Shown: one piece after another, positions 1 through 11,466 of the stretch | Numbering within the stretch: position 1 is the stretch's first letter | Layout: each line of letters starts with the position of its first letter | Source: Fulvia fulva | Taxonomy: Eukaryota; Ascomycota; Dothideomycetes; Mycosphaerellales; Mycosphaerellaceae | DNA: 64,000 nt | Direction: 5' to 3' | Assembly: GCF_020509005.1 (NCBI RefSeq) | Contig: NC_063024.1 | Location: forward strand, 558,001 to 622,000 | Made by a program: the position numbers and the translations under genes | The notes under the pieces: model-generated | Seen by the model: only the letters and a program-made list of their open reading frames with translations | Databases searched by the model: none | Told to the model about the DNA's origin: nothing

Positions 1-554
1 AACCTAGGTCCTTTTGAGATCACCGAGCGTATTAGTTTATACGCCTACCGTCTAGCTCTTCCTACGAACATAAAGATCTACGACGTCTTCTATTCCGTAC
101 GCCTTCGGCCGTCGGCTAAGGACCTATTCCCGAACTAAAACTAGGACATACTAGGTCCTCCCGATGAAGTAGAAGTCGACGAGCCTATTAACCTACCTTC
201 TAACGACTATACCGTCCGTAAGATCCGGGGAATCCGCGTAGAGCCTAACGACGTTAAAGAACTACCGCCGATTAAGTATAAAGTCGAATAGTAAGGTTAC
301 CCTAAGTAGGATACCTTATAGGAACCTATCTAATATATTATCTTCAATCGTCAAGTAATCGAAGAATACTACGCCCGCGTAGACGGCCTAGAAGTTAATA
401 TCGGTAGGCTCTTCGAATCTAAGCTCTTCGACGGGGCTTACTAATAGTATATCGACTATAATATTAGGCCTAGGCCTAGTACTAAAGCTAAACATTCTCG
501 ATATATAGAACTACTACGGCTTCGTAGGAACTTAGCTTTATTCGGGGGGGCTAC
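1..554 (+). mobile_element. 3' end of a decayed Ty3/Gypsy polyprotein (RIP-mutated)
   Basis: Reading frame 1 gives LGPFEITERISLYAYRLALP and then a chromodomain-like tail (positions about 200-400) typical of the C terminus of fungal Gypsy integrases. The frame is interrupted by TAA/TAG codons at places where Q or W is expected, and TA dinucleotides are heavily over-represented. This is the CA-to-TA signature of repeat-induced point mutation. The element enters from the left window edge and is non-functional. The G-rich run near 544-550 just before the putative LTR fits a polypurine-tract position. Confidence 0.8.
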
Positions 555-1074
555 TGTCATAGTCTCCCTATAGAGTGTATAGAAGGTAGGGACAGAAGAG
601 CCTTAGAGTGCTTAGAAGTCGTCAAGAAGTGGTAGTCTAGCTTAGTATATAAGCGCTAAGAATGATATACCCCGTAACATTTACTACGGGACCTAGCCCT
701 CTACATTCACCCCTCTACTAAACCTTAACAAATTCACCTCGGCTCGTAACTATATGACTTACGGTACTCCCGCGAGCACCCGCGACTACGCTAGACCCTA
801 GAAGAAGCACGTAGAAGACTCGGAACGTAGGGCAGGTTAGAATAAGGTTTTGAGCAAAGCTACTAAGCGCGGCTTCGTACGGGTTAGCCCTATTAATACG
901 GGGACACGTACTCGCGAGGGTCGCGTATAAATATCTAGCCTTCCCTAGGCCTCTCTTGCTTTCTTCGTCTTTCGTTTTGTGTAGTAATTATACTATACCC
1001 TTTTATATCTACACTTCGCACCTATATTCTCGCTTTCACCCTTACATCTTATAGGCTAGGCTCTCGCCCTAACA
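555..1074 (+). repeat. Probable Gypsy 3' LTR (or solo remnant)
   Basis: The block begins with TGTCA at 555, directly after the G-rich tract that follows the Gypsy polyprotein relic, and ends with TAACA at 1070-1074. TAACA is what RIP would make from TGACA, the inverted complement of TGTCA, so the ends fit LTR termini. A TATA-like element (gtataaatat, about 925-934) and a pyrimidine-rich stretch lie inside. No second LTR or target-site duplication is visible in the window, so the borders are inferred. Confidence 0.55.
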
Positions 1075-1079
1075 GTCGG

Positions 1080-3080
1080 CTCGAGCCTAATCCCTAAATC
1101 CTTCTCCTACTACTTTACTAATGCAATAAGTTCTTTTACATTGTTAAGCCTTACTGCTTTTAGCTACGCTAATAATTTCCTCTCTGCTTTGATCTTCTAG
1201 TTCTAGAGAGCAACTAGAGCATCTTCTCTTTTCCTAAGAGGAAAGGTCCACTTCTTCCTAGAGAAGTTGTTAACAATCTTAAGCTAGTATTTGAATCCTA
1301 GTCTTAAGATTGGTAGTAGGCTACATATATTAATAGATATAAAGGCAAGTCTTTCAGGTCTTCTCTCTATAACTTTACCTTTATACTTCTTTATCTTTGC
1401 TATTGAACATACTCTGTACTAGTGAAAGCCATCCTTAGGGATAGGAATAGGTTCTTTTAAGTCTATTACCTTATAAAGATTCTGGAGCAAATTCTTCCTA
1501 AAGTGTACAAATCTTCTATACTAAAGCTCCTACTGCTTTAGGTCGGTCTCTAATTAAGCAGTCACAAAGGCATTCTCTATTAGTAGTGCACATAATGAGT
1601 AATGTGCCCGTTCTTATAGGAGAGGAGAAATCTTATTAATAAATAGAACCCCCCTAAGGAGATTTGTCTAGATAACAGTCTTACTAGAGGGGGAAACAAG
1701 AGAAAATAATAGAGGTTGAACACTAAACTGCTTGCTAAACTAGTTCTATAAAACCAGGTTTACTCCTAGCTTAGGTATTAGCAGGACATCTTCTAAAACA
1801 ACTTTTCTGCTAGCTCTCCTACTCATCTCTACATTCCTAATATAAGTAGCCAATAAAAACCTACCTCCCACTTTGATCTATTTCTTCCTTATTAAGGGAG
1901 TTATAGATCTAAAGAGGTAGCTTTAGTCAGTTATATAGGATAAAGTATAGGAGTTAAGTAACTACTCTAACGAGGGGAACTTGCCTTAGACTTCTATAGT
2001 TGAGTGAGCCACTTTATCATACTCATTATCATTAGACATTGTCTCTAGGGATGAGCTGTATAAGTCACGTGACTCTTAGGCGGAAAAACCTTTTCTAGTC
2101 TTCTTTGCTTTAGAGGTATAAGACTAGGCCTAGTTCTTCTAGAGTGACAGCATATTAGAGCTGAGTTTCTTCACTATTTTCTTAAGTTCTTCTATAGAGG
2201 ACTTCTCTCTTAGTGTCCTCCTTGAAGTAGGTAGTAGAGTTCTCTTCTTCTTGACATATGTTATATTCTAGGAAGATAGTAGTTAGGAATGAGATCTAAG
2301 GACCTTTCTTGCCTTAGGTAGACTAGGGCAGTCCTTGATTAGATGATCCTTCTTATAGAGAAGGTAGGAGAGTGGTCTTGCTAGACCTAAGGGCTTGACC
2401 TAGGTAGCTGCTATACTATACTTAGCCTTAGAGGGATCCAACCTAGCTTCTTAAGATTTAAGGATCTTTAAGGTCCTTTTATGATCTATCTTTAGCTAAG
2501 CTATAATAGTATCCCTAGCTATATAGTAGTTAGGTGGCAGTGAGCTTAAGAGCTAGGTCATCCTTATATTAGCTTTCCCGTAATGCTAACCCTCTAGGTC
2601 AATATTAGCAATCCTTTTTCTAAGAGAAACTAGGTGTGTCTATACAGATCTAATAGTGAACTCTTCACTTATCTCAAAGGTTACAAATTGCTTTATAAGC
2701 TAATATGTATAGGTTAGTAGCACCTAGCTATACTTGTTCTAGAGATATACCTACTTCTTAGTAGCTCTTCTAGCTTTATATAAGCCCTTAAGCTCAAATT
2801 TATCTTCTTCTATAATTCTACTAAGGATACTAAAGTTGTACACTACATTATGTCTTGTCTATATTAGCGTATTAAGGATCTCTTTAGTTGTAGCCTCTTC
2901 TTAGAGTTTTAGAGTCTTGCCCTTAATGTTATTAAAAGACACTTCTATTAGGTCATCAATTATAAAGAATGCTAATTAGCTCTCTATCTTATATCTCTAA
3001 AGGTTAAACTATCTCTTCTAATTGTCCCTCCTAAGAATTAGGATTTTGCCTCCCTTCTCCTCTGTCTTCTCTTAGTATAA
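1080..3080 (-). mobile_element. Decayed Ty1/Copia retrotransposon (gag and integrase relics)
   Basis: On the reverse strand, about 2565-2500 encodes a UBN2-type gag segment (LLSSLPPNYYIARDTI with stops), about 2385-2335 a CCHC zinc-knuckle relic (YKKDHLIKDC, first two cysteines lost), and about 1440-1110 an integrase-core segment whose NNFSRKKWTFPLRKREDA matches the Copia DDFSRK..WVFPLK motif. Order gag to integrase agrees with Copia on the minus strand. The reading frame is riddled with TAA/TAG. Reverse transcriptase would lie at lower coordinates and is absent, so the copy is truncated at the Gypsy LTR side. Confidence 0.75.
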
Positions 3081-4424
3081 ATCTATAATAGATTAGATAT
3101 AATGAAATAAGGTGTGTATGTTCTAAAGTAGTGGCTCAGATCCTACTAAGGCTTCTAGTGTAGAGTAGGAAAGTTCGTAGGTGTGGATACTAAGGCCTAC
3201 TTAGTAAAGTAAAGAAGGAGCGGTATGAGGTCTCGGGGCTAGGATATAGGTCTGTCTCTCCTAGTAGAGCTTCAAATAACTTACTTAAAGTCCTTCTTAA
3301 TAGTATCTCGATACAGTTCTACCTATAGAGTATCTTCAAGGTATTAGCTTTAAGTAAGCCGTATAGAGTCCTTATCTAGGTTACCTATTACTTAGTATCG
3401 AACTAAGCTCCTTAATAGGATAGACGGGGTAGACTTCTAATTCCTAGATGTTTTCTGCTACGATAGTAAGGGATATAAGTAACCTGTACTAATATAGGTT
3501 GCTCTTATTCCTATACAAACCCGGGCTTATAACCTATTAAACAGGTACGGGTAGATAGTAGCGGAGTGGAGTAAGAGATCAATCTTTAACTAACTAATAG
3601 CACGAGTATATAGTAATATATTAGGAACTAATATGTTGATTATATTAGATGTCTATCTAAGCTAAAGGGGAGAGAAGGTATCTCCCTATAAGCTAAGTTA
3701 TTATAGATACCTTAGGCTACTAGATCACTTCCTAATTATTGACTCCCTTTAAGATACTACATCTTAACAGTAACTATAGAAAGAGAGGTAGAATAACTAG
3801 GGTGTAGGGTATAGTAGACGCCCTTAGCTAGCGGGATAACCTAAGGAATAGTTAGCTACGAAATCCGCGGTCAAGCACCCTCCGAAGCTTATCTACTACT
3901 ATACAAGGGTATAGAGTAGTATAGTAACCTAACTACGAAGCGTATATATCGGCCTCTAGAGATATCTATTATAGAGGAAGGTTCTAGAATATACAAATAC
4001 TAGCTACCTCTACGGCTATTACTCCTAGAATATACGGTACGTACTCCTCGTCTATCCGAGGTAGTTGCTAGGAAGAGGGGAGTAGATAGTAAAGGCGAGG
4101 AACCGGACAATTAGGGTACTCCGTAATAACGTTAAGGACCTACGGTATATTACGAACTAGATACTAGAGAAGGGCTAGCTAGAACAGTATCGCCTAGTAG
4201 GAGTAGTATAGGAAGAGAGGATACGGCGTAGCGCGACGAGACCGGCTCGGAGCGGGGGCTAATGGGGTAGTAATATAGACTACGTACGTTTAGAGAGAAA
4301 GCTAATCTAGATAAGGAGAAGTTAGGGCGGGAAGGTTTTTCACCTATTCGGGTTTTCCTTTGTATATAACAATAGATATATACCTATATAGGCCGAATAG
4401 GGTCCTAGAATAGAGGAATAGCAA

Positions 4425-4462
<38 letters not shown>

Positions 4463-4620
4463 ATACTAAAATGCTCGCCTATATATACGTTATTAAATAC
4501 GTACCTTAAAATGCTATATACTAAGAGTCTACCTTCCCGAGAGCAAAGAATAGCAAAGTCTTAGCGCTTATTAACGTTGATAATTTACGATAAACTTTTA
4601 TATATATAGCTATAACTCCT
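3081..4620. mobile_element. AT-rich RIP-mutated repeat DNA, family not recognised
   Basis: The composition is the same as the flanking relics: TA-rich, many TAG/TAA in all frames and no open frame of useful length. A 9-bp inverted repeat, CCTATTCGG (4343-4351) and CCGAATAGG (4393-4401), lies near the right end. I could not recognise any protein motif. The block ends where the dispersed repeat at 4621 begins. Confidence 0.5.
4426..4462. repeat. (TCTA)n microsatellite
   Basis: About nine tandem copies of TCTA inside the RIP-mutated block. Read directly. Confidence 0.95.
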
Positions 4621-4812
4621 ACTATAGTGTATTTAATATTACGAAACTCAAATTATCGATAGATCTATATTGGTTCTATATTTCTAGAAATTTGTATTCT
4701 CGTATCTAGCTATACTACGAAGTTATATCTTTTTTTTGATTTTTTTTTAGAAAACTCGCGATTCAGCGGACCGGGAAAGCCGAGTGCACCAGGTGTTTAT
4801 GCTAGCGTTCTA
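4621..4812 (+). repeat. Dispersed direct repeat, copy 1 (upstream of the HET gene)
   Basis: This 192-bp stretch recurs in the same orientation at 41201-41406. The left part is AT-rich with a few substitutions and indels between copies. The right part, from AGAAAACTCGCG to GCTAGCGTTCTA (about 60 bp), is identical in both and not AT-rich. The end lies 120 bp before the HET gene start; copy 2 lies 180 bp before the NACHT gene start. It may be the terminus of a transposon or a duplicated promoter segment. Confidence 0.9.
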
Positions 4813-4932
4813 TCGCAAGCCACAATGGTGGGGCCCTCGCCCGGCGCAGTTCGAGCTGACTAGGTTCACTCTTGGTCTTGAGCAACACAGTAGCAGCGCG
4901 AGGGCACAAGAATTCTTCAAGCGAAATGGGCG

Positions 4933-7452
4933 ATGGATCACCCGGAGTGCAATCTGCTGGAGGACTGCTCAAACCAGTGCGACTTCGTCTACGACAGCCT
5001 GACCACATCTGAGCCATGTCTCCGCCTGCTACAAGTATGGCATACTTCTCGGGATGCAGTGGTGACCTGCTCACTATCGACGTACAGCCTCGCGAATGCA
5101 CCGACCTATCAAGCACTGTCATACACATGGGGCAGGCCCGACATGTCCTGCAGCATTCTTCTAAACGGCTCACGCATGCCTGTTCGTAAGAACCTCCTTC
5201 GTTTCTTCCACGAGGCTCGAAAACCTAATGCATGCGCTACTACCTACTTCTGGATTGATGCTATATGCATCAATCAGAGTAATGTCGCCGAGCGTTCTCA
5301 ACAAGTCGCGATGATGTCGCTGATATACACAAAGGCTGCGAACGTGCTGCTGTGGCTTGGGCCAGCTTACGGCGAGAGTAGAGCTGGAATGAGAGCTATC
5401 TCAAGACCCCTGACAGACGAAGACATGACTCGGATTTGGTGGAAATCTGCAGGATCTGGAATTCGTCGTATGTGCGAAAGAGGATACTGGTCAAGGCTCT
5501 GGATCCTGCAAGAGCTTACACTTGCGCGGTCCATCACGGTACTATGTGGATCGGTGCAAGTCTCATGGCAAGCCTTTATCAACTTCTTGGAAAGAGCACA
5601 ACGAGCGCCTCCGCTGGACACCCGAGGAGTGAACCTGGAGTACCAACCATCTCTCAAAAGTCCAGCTATGTCGATGATCCATCAAGTGGCCGAGCAAGCG
5701 GGATCAATCTCATTGCACGACAAAGTCCTGAGTTCCGCTCATCTGCGTTGTCTCGACCCCAAAGATAAAATATATGGCCTACTCGGTGTGGTAGATTCGG
5801 CAAGTCATGGAATCACACCGGACTATTCCCTGAGTGTGCAATCCGTGATGCACGATGTCTTACGCAGCCACTTCCGAGTCGAAGCACCACGGAGCTTCAA
5901 AGATGTGCGACAACGCTATGAGAATCTGGCGAAGGCGGTCGGAGTCGACGTCAGGAGCATGTTTCGAGTCGAAGATGCCGTTACCGATAGCATGTTCCTC
6001 GAAGAATACCGGCAAGATATGAGAGACTTTCCGCTAATCTGTCGAGATACTGATGAGGAAGATGATGGTCAGAGTATCGAACCTCAGATCAGTCTTTGGT
6101 GGGCACTGCAACATCGCCATGAGCCTATTGTCCGGTTGTGTCTTAGAGATTACATACAAGCCGGGTCGATGCCTTCGAGCCTCAATGTATTGCTCCGGAA
6201 CTTGGACGAGACAATAACCAGGGAAAGCATACACGCGTATCGAACCGTTGAGAAAGCTCTAGAGTTGAGCATGCACAATTTACCAGAGCTACCACTCCAA
6301 AGAAGACGCCATGATCGGGAGGAAACGCGACCACTGCTACTGGTTGATATGATGCTCCATTACACATCACAAGCAAAGTACTCTTTGCGTTTTGGACTTT
6401 CAGGTCTTGATCGCGAGATCGATACCCTCAAGACCTTGCGTGCCGATTCTCGCAATGTCTCAACGCGCCATTTCCAAGGGACCTATGTGCTTCACGTAGC
6501 GGCGGCCTTGGGTCGTACGAAGTTACTGGAGTGTTTGATAGCACACGCAGATCTTGATGTCCAGCAAATGGACCGGCAGGGTAGGCATCCCCTGTCTTTA
6601 GCTATCCAGAACGAGCATTTGGAAGCTGCGCGTATCCTCATGGACAGCGGTGAAGCTAGCGCGAATATTCTCGCCCGCCGCATCGTCCTAGATGAACAAG
6701 CATCTGCCACAGGAGCTTTCACCTCGTCAGTCGGCGCGGCCACTCCCGTATTGAATCTAGCTGTCGCCCACGGAGACATTGCTACGATCGAGTCAGTGCT
6801 ATTGATGCCTATGATAGATCTGGGACTTCGCGATGAAGACGGCCACAACGCGCTTCACGAAGCTATCAAGAAAGGCATGCCACTGGCAGGTCGGCCTGTT
6901 CTGCGCAAGTTACTGGCCACTGAAGGTATTGATGTCAATGCACAGAACAAGTATGGAGAAACTCCATTACACTGCGCCTTGCGCCGCGATCTGACCTCCG
7001 AGGAGCTCAAGTTCACGATCGGTGAATTGATCGCCCACAAAGACATCAACATCAACGCGAGAGCATACTCAGGCTGCACCCCTCTACACTACGCAGTGCG
7101 CAACGTTGCCGGCATGCTCGGTGAAGAATCTCACATGGATGCCGCAACGAAAAGAGCTCAGGTGGCGGTCAAATGCTTGCTACAGCACCCAGACATCGAT
7201 GTTCTAGCACGGAACGGCGCTGATGAGACTCCTCTGCGAGCTTTCAGAAATTGTTGCGGCAAGTCGATGCGCCAGTACGTCTCACGTGTTACAAGCCTGC
7301 TCGTGGACAGGGGCGCAGATCCCAGGGATGCTGTCTACCGTGTTTTTGGACCGCTCAAGATTCAGCCTGCGTGTACGCATTGTGCTTATCATGAAACGAG
7401 GACGTGTAATCTGTGTGTACGGCGTTTGGTTCCTGGTAGGTGGAGCTCGTGA
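4933..7452 (+). CDS. HET-domain protein with C-terminal ankyrin repeats
   Basis: An intact 839-residue single-exon gene. Residues about 58-200 carry the heterokaryon-incompatibility domain: ALSYTWG (61-67), FWIDAICINQ (106-115), VLLWLGP, then YWSRLWILQEL and DPKDKIYGLLG. Residues about 480-790 form ankyrin repeats (GRHPLSLAIQNEHLEAARIL, YGETPLHCALR, SGCTPLHYAVRN). HET domains trigger cell death after non-self recognition, and ankyrin repeats are common recognition modules. The start at 4933 is chosen because the HET domain follows; another ATG at 4926 is out of frame and opens a short overlapping upstream reading frame. It sits next to transposon relics and just after repeat copy 1. The partner or ligand is unknown. 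Confidence 0.9.
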   Translation: MDHPECNLLEDCSNQCDFVYDSLTTSEPCLRLLQVWHTSRDAVVTCSLSTYSLANAPTYQALSYTWGRPDMSCSILLNGSRMPVRKNLLRFFHEARKPNACATTYFWIDAICINQSNVAERSQQVAMMSLIYTKAANVLLWLGPAYGESRAGMRAISRPLTDEDMTRIWWKSAGSGIRRMCERGYWSRLWILQELTLARSITVLCGSVQVSWQAFINFLERAQRAPPLDTRGVNLEYQPSLKSPAMSMIHQVAEQAGSISLHDKVLSSAHLRCLDPKDKIYGLLGVVDSASHGITPDYSLSVQSVMHDVLRSHFRVEAPRSFKDVRQRYENLAKAVGVDVRSMFRVEDAVTDSMFLEEYRQDMRDFPLICRDTDEEDDGQSIEPQISLWWALQHRHEPIVRLCLRDYIQAGSMPSSLNVLLRNLDETITRESIHAYRTVEKALELSMHNLPELPLQRRRHDREETRPLLLVDMMLHYTSQAKYSLRFGLSGLDREIDTLKTLRADSRNVSTRHFQGTYVLHVAAALGRTKLLECLIAHADLDVQQMDRQGRHPLSLAIQNEHLEAARILMDSGEASANILARRIVLDEQASATGAFTSSVGAATPVLNLAVAHGDIATIESVLLMPMIDLGLRDEDGHNALHEAIKKGMPLAGRPVLRKLLATEGIDVNAQNKYGETPLHCALRRDLTSEELKFTIGELIAHKDININARAYSGCTPLHYAVRNVAGMLGEESHMDAATKRAQVAVKCLLQHPDIDVLARNGADETPLRAFRNCCGKSMRQYVSRVTSLLVDRGADPRDAVYRVFGPLKIQPACTHCAYHETRTCNLCVRRLVPGRWSS

Positions 7453-8047
7453 TCATGAAAAACGACGCCCAGGCGCATTACTCTAAGCGAGATCTTCCAT
7501 TCAACGCATCAGTAGCGTCACGGATCACTTCCAGAGTTCATCGTGCTGGCACAGAGGCCTTGCTACAGGATGCTCAGCGACTGAGGATAGATCACCTCGG
7601 GCAAACGAACATCCTCATCTCTCACCATACGTTCGATACTGGCTGCCAAATGCCTCAATGTGACGGTGTGCGAAACTGGGTGTGGCGAAAGCTCACCGGC
7701 TTGCGTCCTTGAGGGTATAGCATTAGTAGAGAGATGTAAGACGCGGACAAACACAACGTGGTCATTGGAATGATCGCTTTCGACACATCGGACAGCCGTA
7801 CCTTCTGATACGAACATCAAACACGTTTGTCCGGCAAGGCATGTTGCTGCCGGACTGATCGTTCTAGGAATACGTTATGAAGACTAGGTCAACAACTCTG
7901 TCAAAGCATAAAGCGAATGTGGGCTTGAAGTTGACGCAGTGATTTGTCAAGCAAACAACATCTCACCGAGCTCACCCGTATATAGCGAGTGAGTGGGGGA
8001 GGGACTTTTTCTGAGAAGCATGCACCAGCATTACGCAAGTCGAAACT
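7453..8047. other. Intergenic, nothing supported
   Basis: Only short open frames without recognisable motifs, between the HET and BTB genes. Confidence 0.5.
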
Positions 8048-9337
8048 ATGGTGGCACCAACTCCGACGGTCAAAGAGGTAGACATCGTGCCGAACAGCAA
8101 CGTAGTCTTCCTCTGCTCTTCAAAGAATATCTAGCGCGCAGCTCAGACGTGAGAACAAGCATCTCATACTCCAAAGGCTCAACTAACATCCTCGCAGCTA
8201 CCACTTACGTGCATCCGCCACCGTACTCACTCTCGCCTCCCCTGTCTTTGCCGCGCTATTCAGCCCAAGTCTCAGCGAAGGGCGCAGACTTATGAACGAC
8301 TCCAGCCTTGAGATCCCACTACCTGAAGACGATGCCAACGCCCTCATCATCCTCTTGAATGTGCTGCATTACCGTAATGACCAAGTCCCAGATGCTCTGT
8401 GTACTCACGACTTGGTAGACGTGGTCAATCTCGCAGACAAGTACCTCTGCAAGGACAGAATCCAGCTCGCTGCACGACTGTGGGTACGGAACATGGAAGC
8501 TGTGACAGACGCTTTGAAGCTCGCTAGGTCGCTCACCGTCTGCCGCCAAATGGAGTTTGATGGGAAGTTCTCGACTATCTGCCGTCGGATGCTGTTGTAT
8601 AGCACTGGTGAAGCGAAACTTGATAGTGATGAGTGTCAATATGGAAACCTTGAGGAGAACTTCAAGCTTGCTTTTGGTAAGTCAACGGCATACCAGGAAG
8701 GTGAAACGTCGCTAATGCTTTCTGCTCAGAGATGTTGCAATCGGACAAGGAGTATCGCTTCTACAAAATCGACCAATTCATCAAAACCACCATCAAAACC
8801 TTCATCTGGGCTCGACGATCACACCCCAACAACACTTGCGACTCGACCTGCCACGTCGCCGAGCTGGCCACCTACGAGCTCTTCGACTTGTTGCGAACCA
8901 AGCACCTCGAACCAGACTTCCTCTCCTGCTTCGAACTGTACATAGTCCTCGACGCCATGAAGACAATGCCCCAATTCCCTTTCTCACACCGCTATCAACC
9001 ATGCTCATCAGGGTGTATATACGACGAGCTCGAGAAGAAGATGGCAGCCGGCACCTTCGCAGCGAAAGCGGAGGAGCTAACAGCACCGACGAAGCCTCTG
9101 TGTCTGGCAGGGTATAGAGTGCATGGAGACGTATGGGGCGGGTGTTGCGGTTTGAAAGGAGGTGTCGCGCGTTGTAGACACTGCGATCCGACGCTGTGGG
9201 GCTGTGGATGTTGTGGCGTCTGCGTTCACGCTGCTCGACAAGGCTACAGTAGGGAAGGTGAGCGGTTGGCGGAGGAAGATGTTGAGGAGAATGTCGAGTG
9301 GACTGAGGCGGCTCGTGCTCGGTGCGAAGATCGTTGA
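8048..9337 (+). pseudogene. BTB/POZ-domain protein, in-frame TAG in exon 1
   Basis: Three exons fit: 8048-8148, 8198-8676 and 8730-9337 (introns of 49 and 53 bp with GTGAGA/GCAG and GTAAGT/TCAG borders), 396 codons. Exon 1 ends with the first BTB strand (PNSNVVFLCS) and exon 2 continues with HLRASATVLTLASPVFAALF, LPEDDANALIILLNVLHYR and VVNLADKYLC, typical of fungal nuclear BTB proteins. The C-terminal part is rich in Cys (CRHCDPTLWGCGCC). In the only frame that joins the exons, TAG occurs at 8132-8134. A protein could start at the internal ATG 8292 but would lack the first part of the domain. A nonsense mutation (CAG to TAG) is the simplest reading; an unrecognised splice form is the alternative. 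Confidence 0.65.
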
Positions 9338-9576
9338 GTTGCGATGTACACTTTCTGTTGTCATGGTTCCAGTGATGGTGTTGATCACCGCTACCTGGCA
9401 TGTGCAAGGAGTTGTGCGAATGCGGTCGCCTCCGTTTAGGTGGATGAGCATGGCTCGATGGTGTTGTGGTGCTGCAACTTTCTACTTGCAGTATTGAGGA
9501 GTCAGAGCGAGCAGACTGAATCTATGGTGACCACTTGAGATAGGTCGTCACCGAAATCCACAGTAATGTGAAGTCC

Positions 9577-11466
9577 TCAACTCGTCCCCACCCCAAGCCA
9601 CGCCACAAACAACATCACCACCCACCCCAGCACCCCCACCCCAATAACAGCCGCAATCCCACTCAACCGATCAAACCAGCTCGGCCTCCTAACCACATCC
9701 AACCTCCCCTTCCCACTCTCCCTCTCAACCCTCCTCCACGGCACCCCCATCCCCAAATCCCCCAAAACCTGCTCCGCCACCAACGCCCCACCCGCCAACA
9801 CAATCGGCACCCCCGTCCCAGGATGCGCACTCGCACCCACCATATACAACCCCTCCACAAACCTGCCCTCGCCTCTGAACGCATCCCCCACAACCTGCAC
9901 TACCGTCCCCAACGGTCCTAGGCCGCGGGTGAGATCATCGAGGGGACCGGCGCGGCGGGCTTTTGTCGAGGGCCGGAAGCAGAGGACGTTGAAGAAGGAG
10001 TGCGAGAGGCCTAGGATGGCGCCTTTGTCGAGGTTGAAGCGGGAGCGCCAGGTTGTGGGGTCGTTGGTTAGTTCGGTGCTTATGAGGGGGGTTAGGTCTA
10101 CGCCGGTGCGGGTGGCGATTGTGGTGAGGATTGTTTTGCGGGCGAGGGCGATCATGGAGGGCCAGTTTTGGGTTGAGGTTGGGGTGAAGCCTGTCTGATT
10201 GGATGGTGAGGCATCTTTGAGGTGGCCGTTGGATGTTGCTGTGCCGTTTGAGGTGTTTTCGTATCTTGATCGTTCGTCATCCACGAGATGTCCCACCGGC
10301 ACAAGCACCACGACTGTATCCTTCCCCTCCGGCGCCGCAGTAGGGTCCACTCTGCTGGGGACATTGACGTAAAAGCTCGGCTCATCTGGTATCAGGTGCT
10401 TCTGGAAAATCGAATCGAAACTCTCCCGGTACTCGTCCGCTAGGAAGATATTATGCGCCTCCAACTCCGGCACCTTCCTATCCAGCGCCCAGTAAAAGCT
10501 AATACTGGAACAACTCCCCGGCCTCTTCTCCAGCGCCTCCGCATAAGCAGCCTTCTTCGCGCTCTCGCTCTGCGGTAGCAGGTTGTTGTATGCATAGACC
10601 AGATCCGAATTATTCACCACCACATCCGCCTTCAACACCTCTCCACTCTCCAACTCCACTCCCTCCGTCTTACTCCCACTGGCATCAAGCAGAATCCTCC
10701 TCACAGGCGTACTCATCCTAAACTCCACCCCCTTCCTCTCCCCAACCCCCACAAGCGCCTCCACCACTTTATGAAACCCGCCAACAGGATACCAAATCCC
10801 TTCCGCCAACTCAGTATACTGCAGCAACGAATACGTCCCCGGCGCATCAAACGGCGACATCCCCATATACATACTCCCAAACGTAAACACCCTCCTCAAG
10901 CGCTCCGTCCAGAAGTACTTCGACGCGCGAGTCCAAATCGATTCGAAAGGATGCAACTCAATCAAATGCCGCAAAAACTCAGGCCGCAACATACTCACCA
11001 CCCCATAAAAATTCCTCAAAAGAACCTCCCGCACACTCAACTCATAATGCCTATGCGCCTCCCCCAAAAACCCCAAATACCGCTCATACCCGCTCTTCCC
11101 CTCCCAGCGTTCCACCTCCCCCTTCATCACGCTCAAATCACTACTCAATCGAAACTTCTCCCCATCATGGAAATGCACAATATAATTCGGCTCACACTTC
11201 ACCAACTCCACGCCCTCCTCTTGCAAACTCGTTCCCAGCTCTGCAAACGTCCTCCGAAACAGGTCCGGCAGCAACAACAACGAAGGGCCCTGATCGAAAC
11301 GGTGCCCATCCGCGTACAGAAGCGAGCAGCGCCCGCCGGTGAAGGAGTTCTTTTCGAGGACGGTGACGCGGAAGCCGGCGTGCGCGAGGCGGGCGGCGGT
11401 GCTGACGCCGCCGACGCCGGCGCCGATGATTAGGGCGGTCTTTTGGGGGGTGGCATTGGGGGCCAT
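9577..11466 (-). CDS. carB: Phytoene desaturase
   Basis: An intact 629-residue single-exon gene. It converts phytoene through successive dehydrogenations to lycopene and, in many fungi, to 3,4-didehydrolycopene, using FAD at membranes. An N-terminal dinucleotide-binding motif (ALIIGAGVGGVSTAARLA, from residue 11) is followed by TGGRCS, GTYSLLQYTELAEGIWYPVGG and the C-terminal family signature GLYMVGASAHPGTGVP. A hydrophobic C-terminal segment may be a membrane anchor. The start at 11466 is chosen because the Rossmann motif follows within about 12 residues; the frame is open further upstream but that part has no family similarity. It is co-oriented with carRA and 463 bp downstream of it. Confidence 0.95.
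   Translation of the reverse strand: MAPNATPQKTALIIGAGVGGVSTAARLAHAGFRVTVLEKNSFTGGRCSLLYADGHRFDQGPSLLLLPDLFRRTFAELGTSLQEEGVELVKCEPNYIVHFHDGEKFRLSSDLSVMKGEVERWEGKSGYERYLGFLGEAHRHYELSVREVLLRNFYGVVSMLRPEFLRHLIELHPFESIWTRASKYFWTERLRRVFTFGSMYMGMSPFDAPGTYSLLQYTELAEGIWYPVGGFHKVVEALVGVGERKGVEFRMSTPVRRILLDASGSKTEGVELESGEVLKADVVVNNSDLVYAYNNLLPQSESAKKAAYAEALEKRPGSCSSISFYWALDRKVPELEAHNIFLADEYRESFDSIFQKHLIPDEPSFYVNVPSRVDPTAAPEGKDTVVVLVPVGHLVDDERSRYENTSNGTATSNGHLKDASPSNQTGFTPTSTQNWPSMIALARKTILTTIATRTGVDLTPLISTELTNDPTTWRSRFNLDKGAILGLSHSFFNVLCFRPSTKARRAGPLDDLTRGLGPLGTVVQVVGDAFRGEGRFVEGLYMVGASAHPGTGVPIVLAGGALVAEQVLGDLGMGVPWRRVERESGKGRLDVVRRPSWFDRLSGIAAVIGVGVLGWVVMLFVAWLGVGTS

Noticed and set aside
8802..9407. 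A reverse 201-codon frame opposite BTB exon 3
   Set aside because: Arg/Ser-rich shadow frame without motifs; the forward exon has good splice sites and domain continuity.
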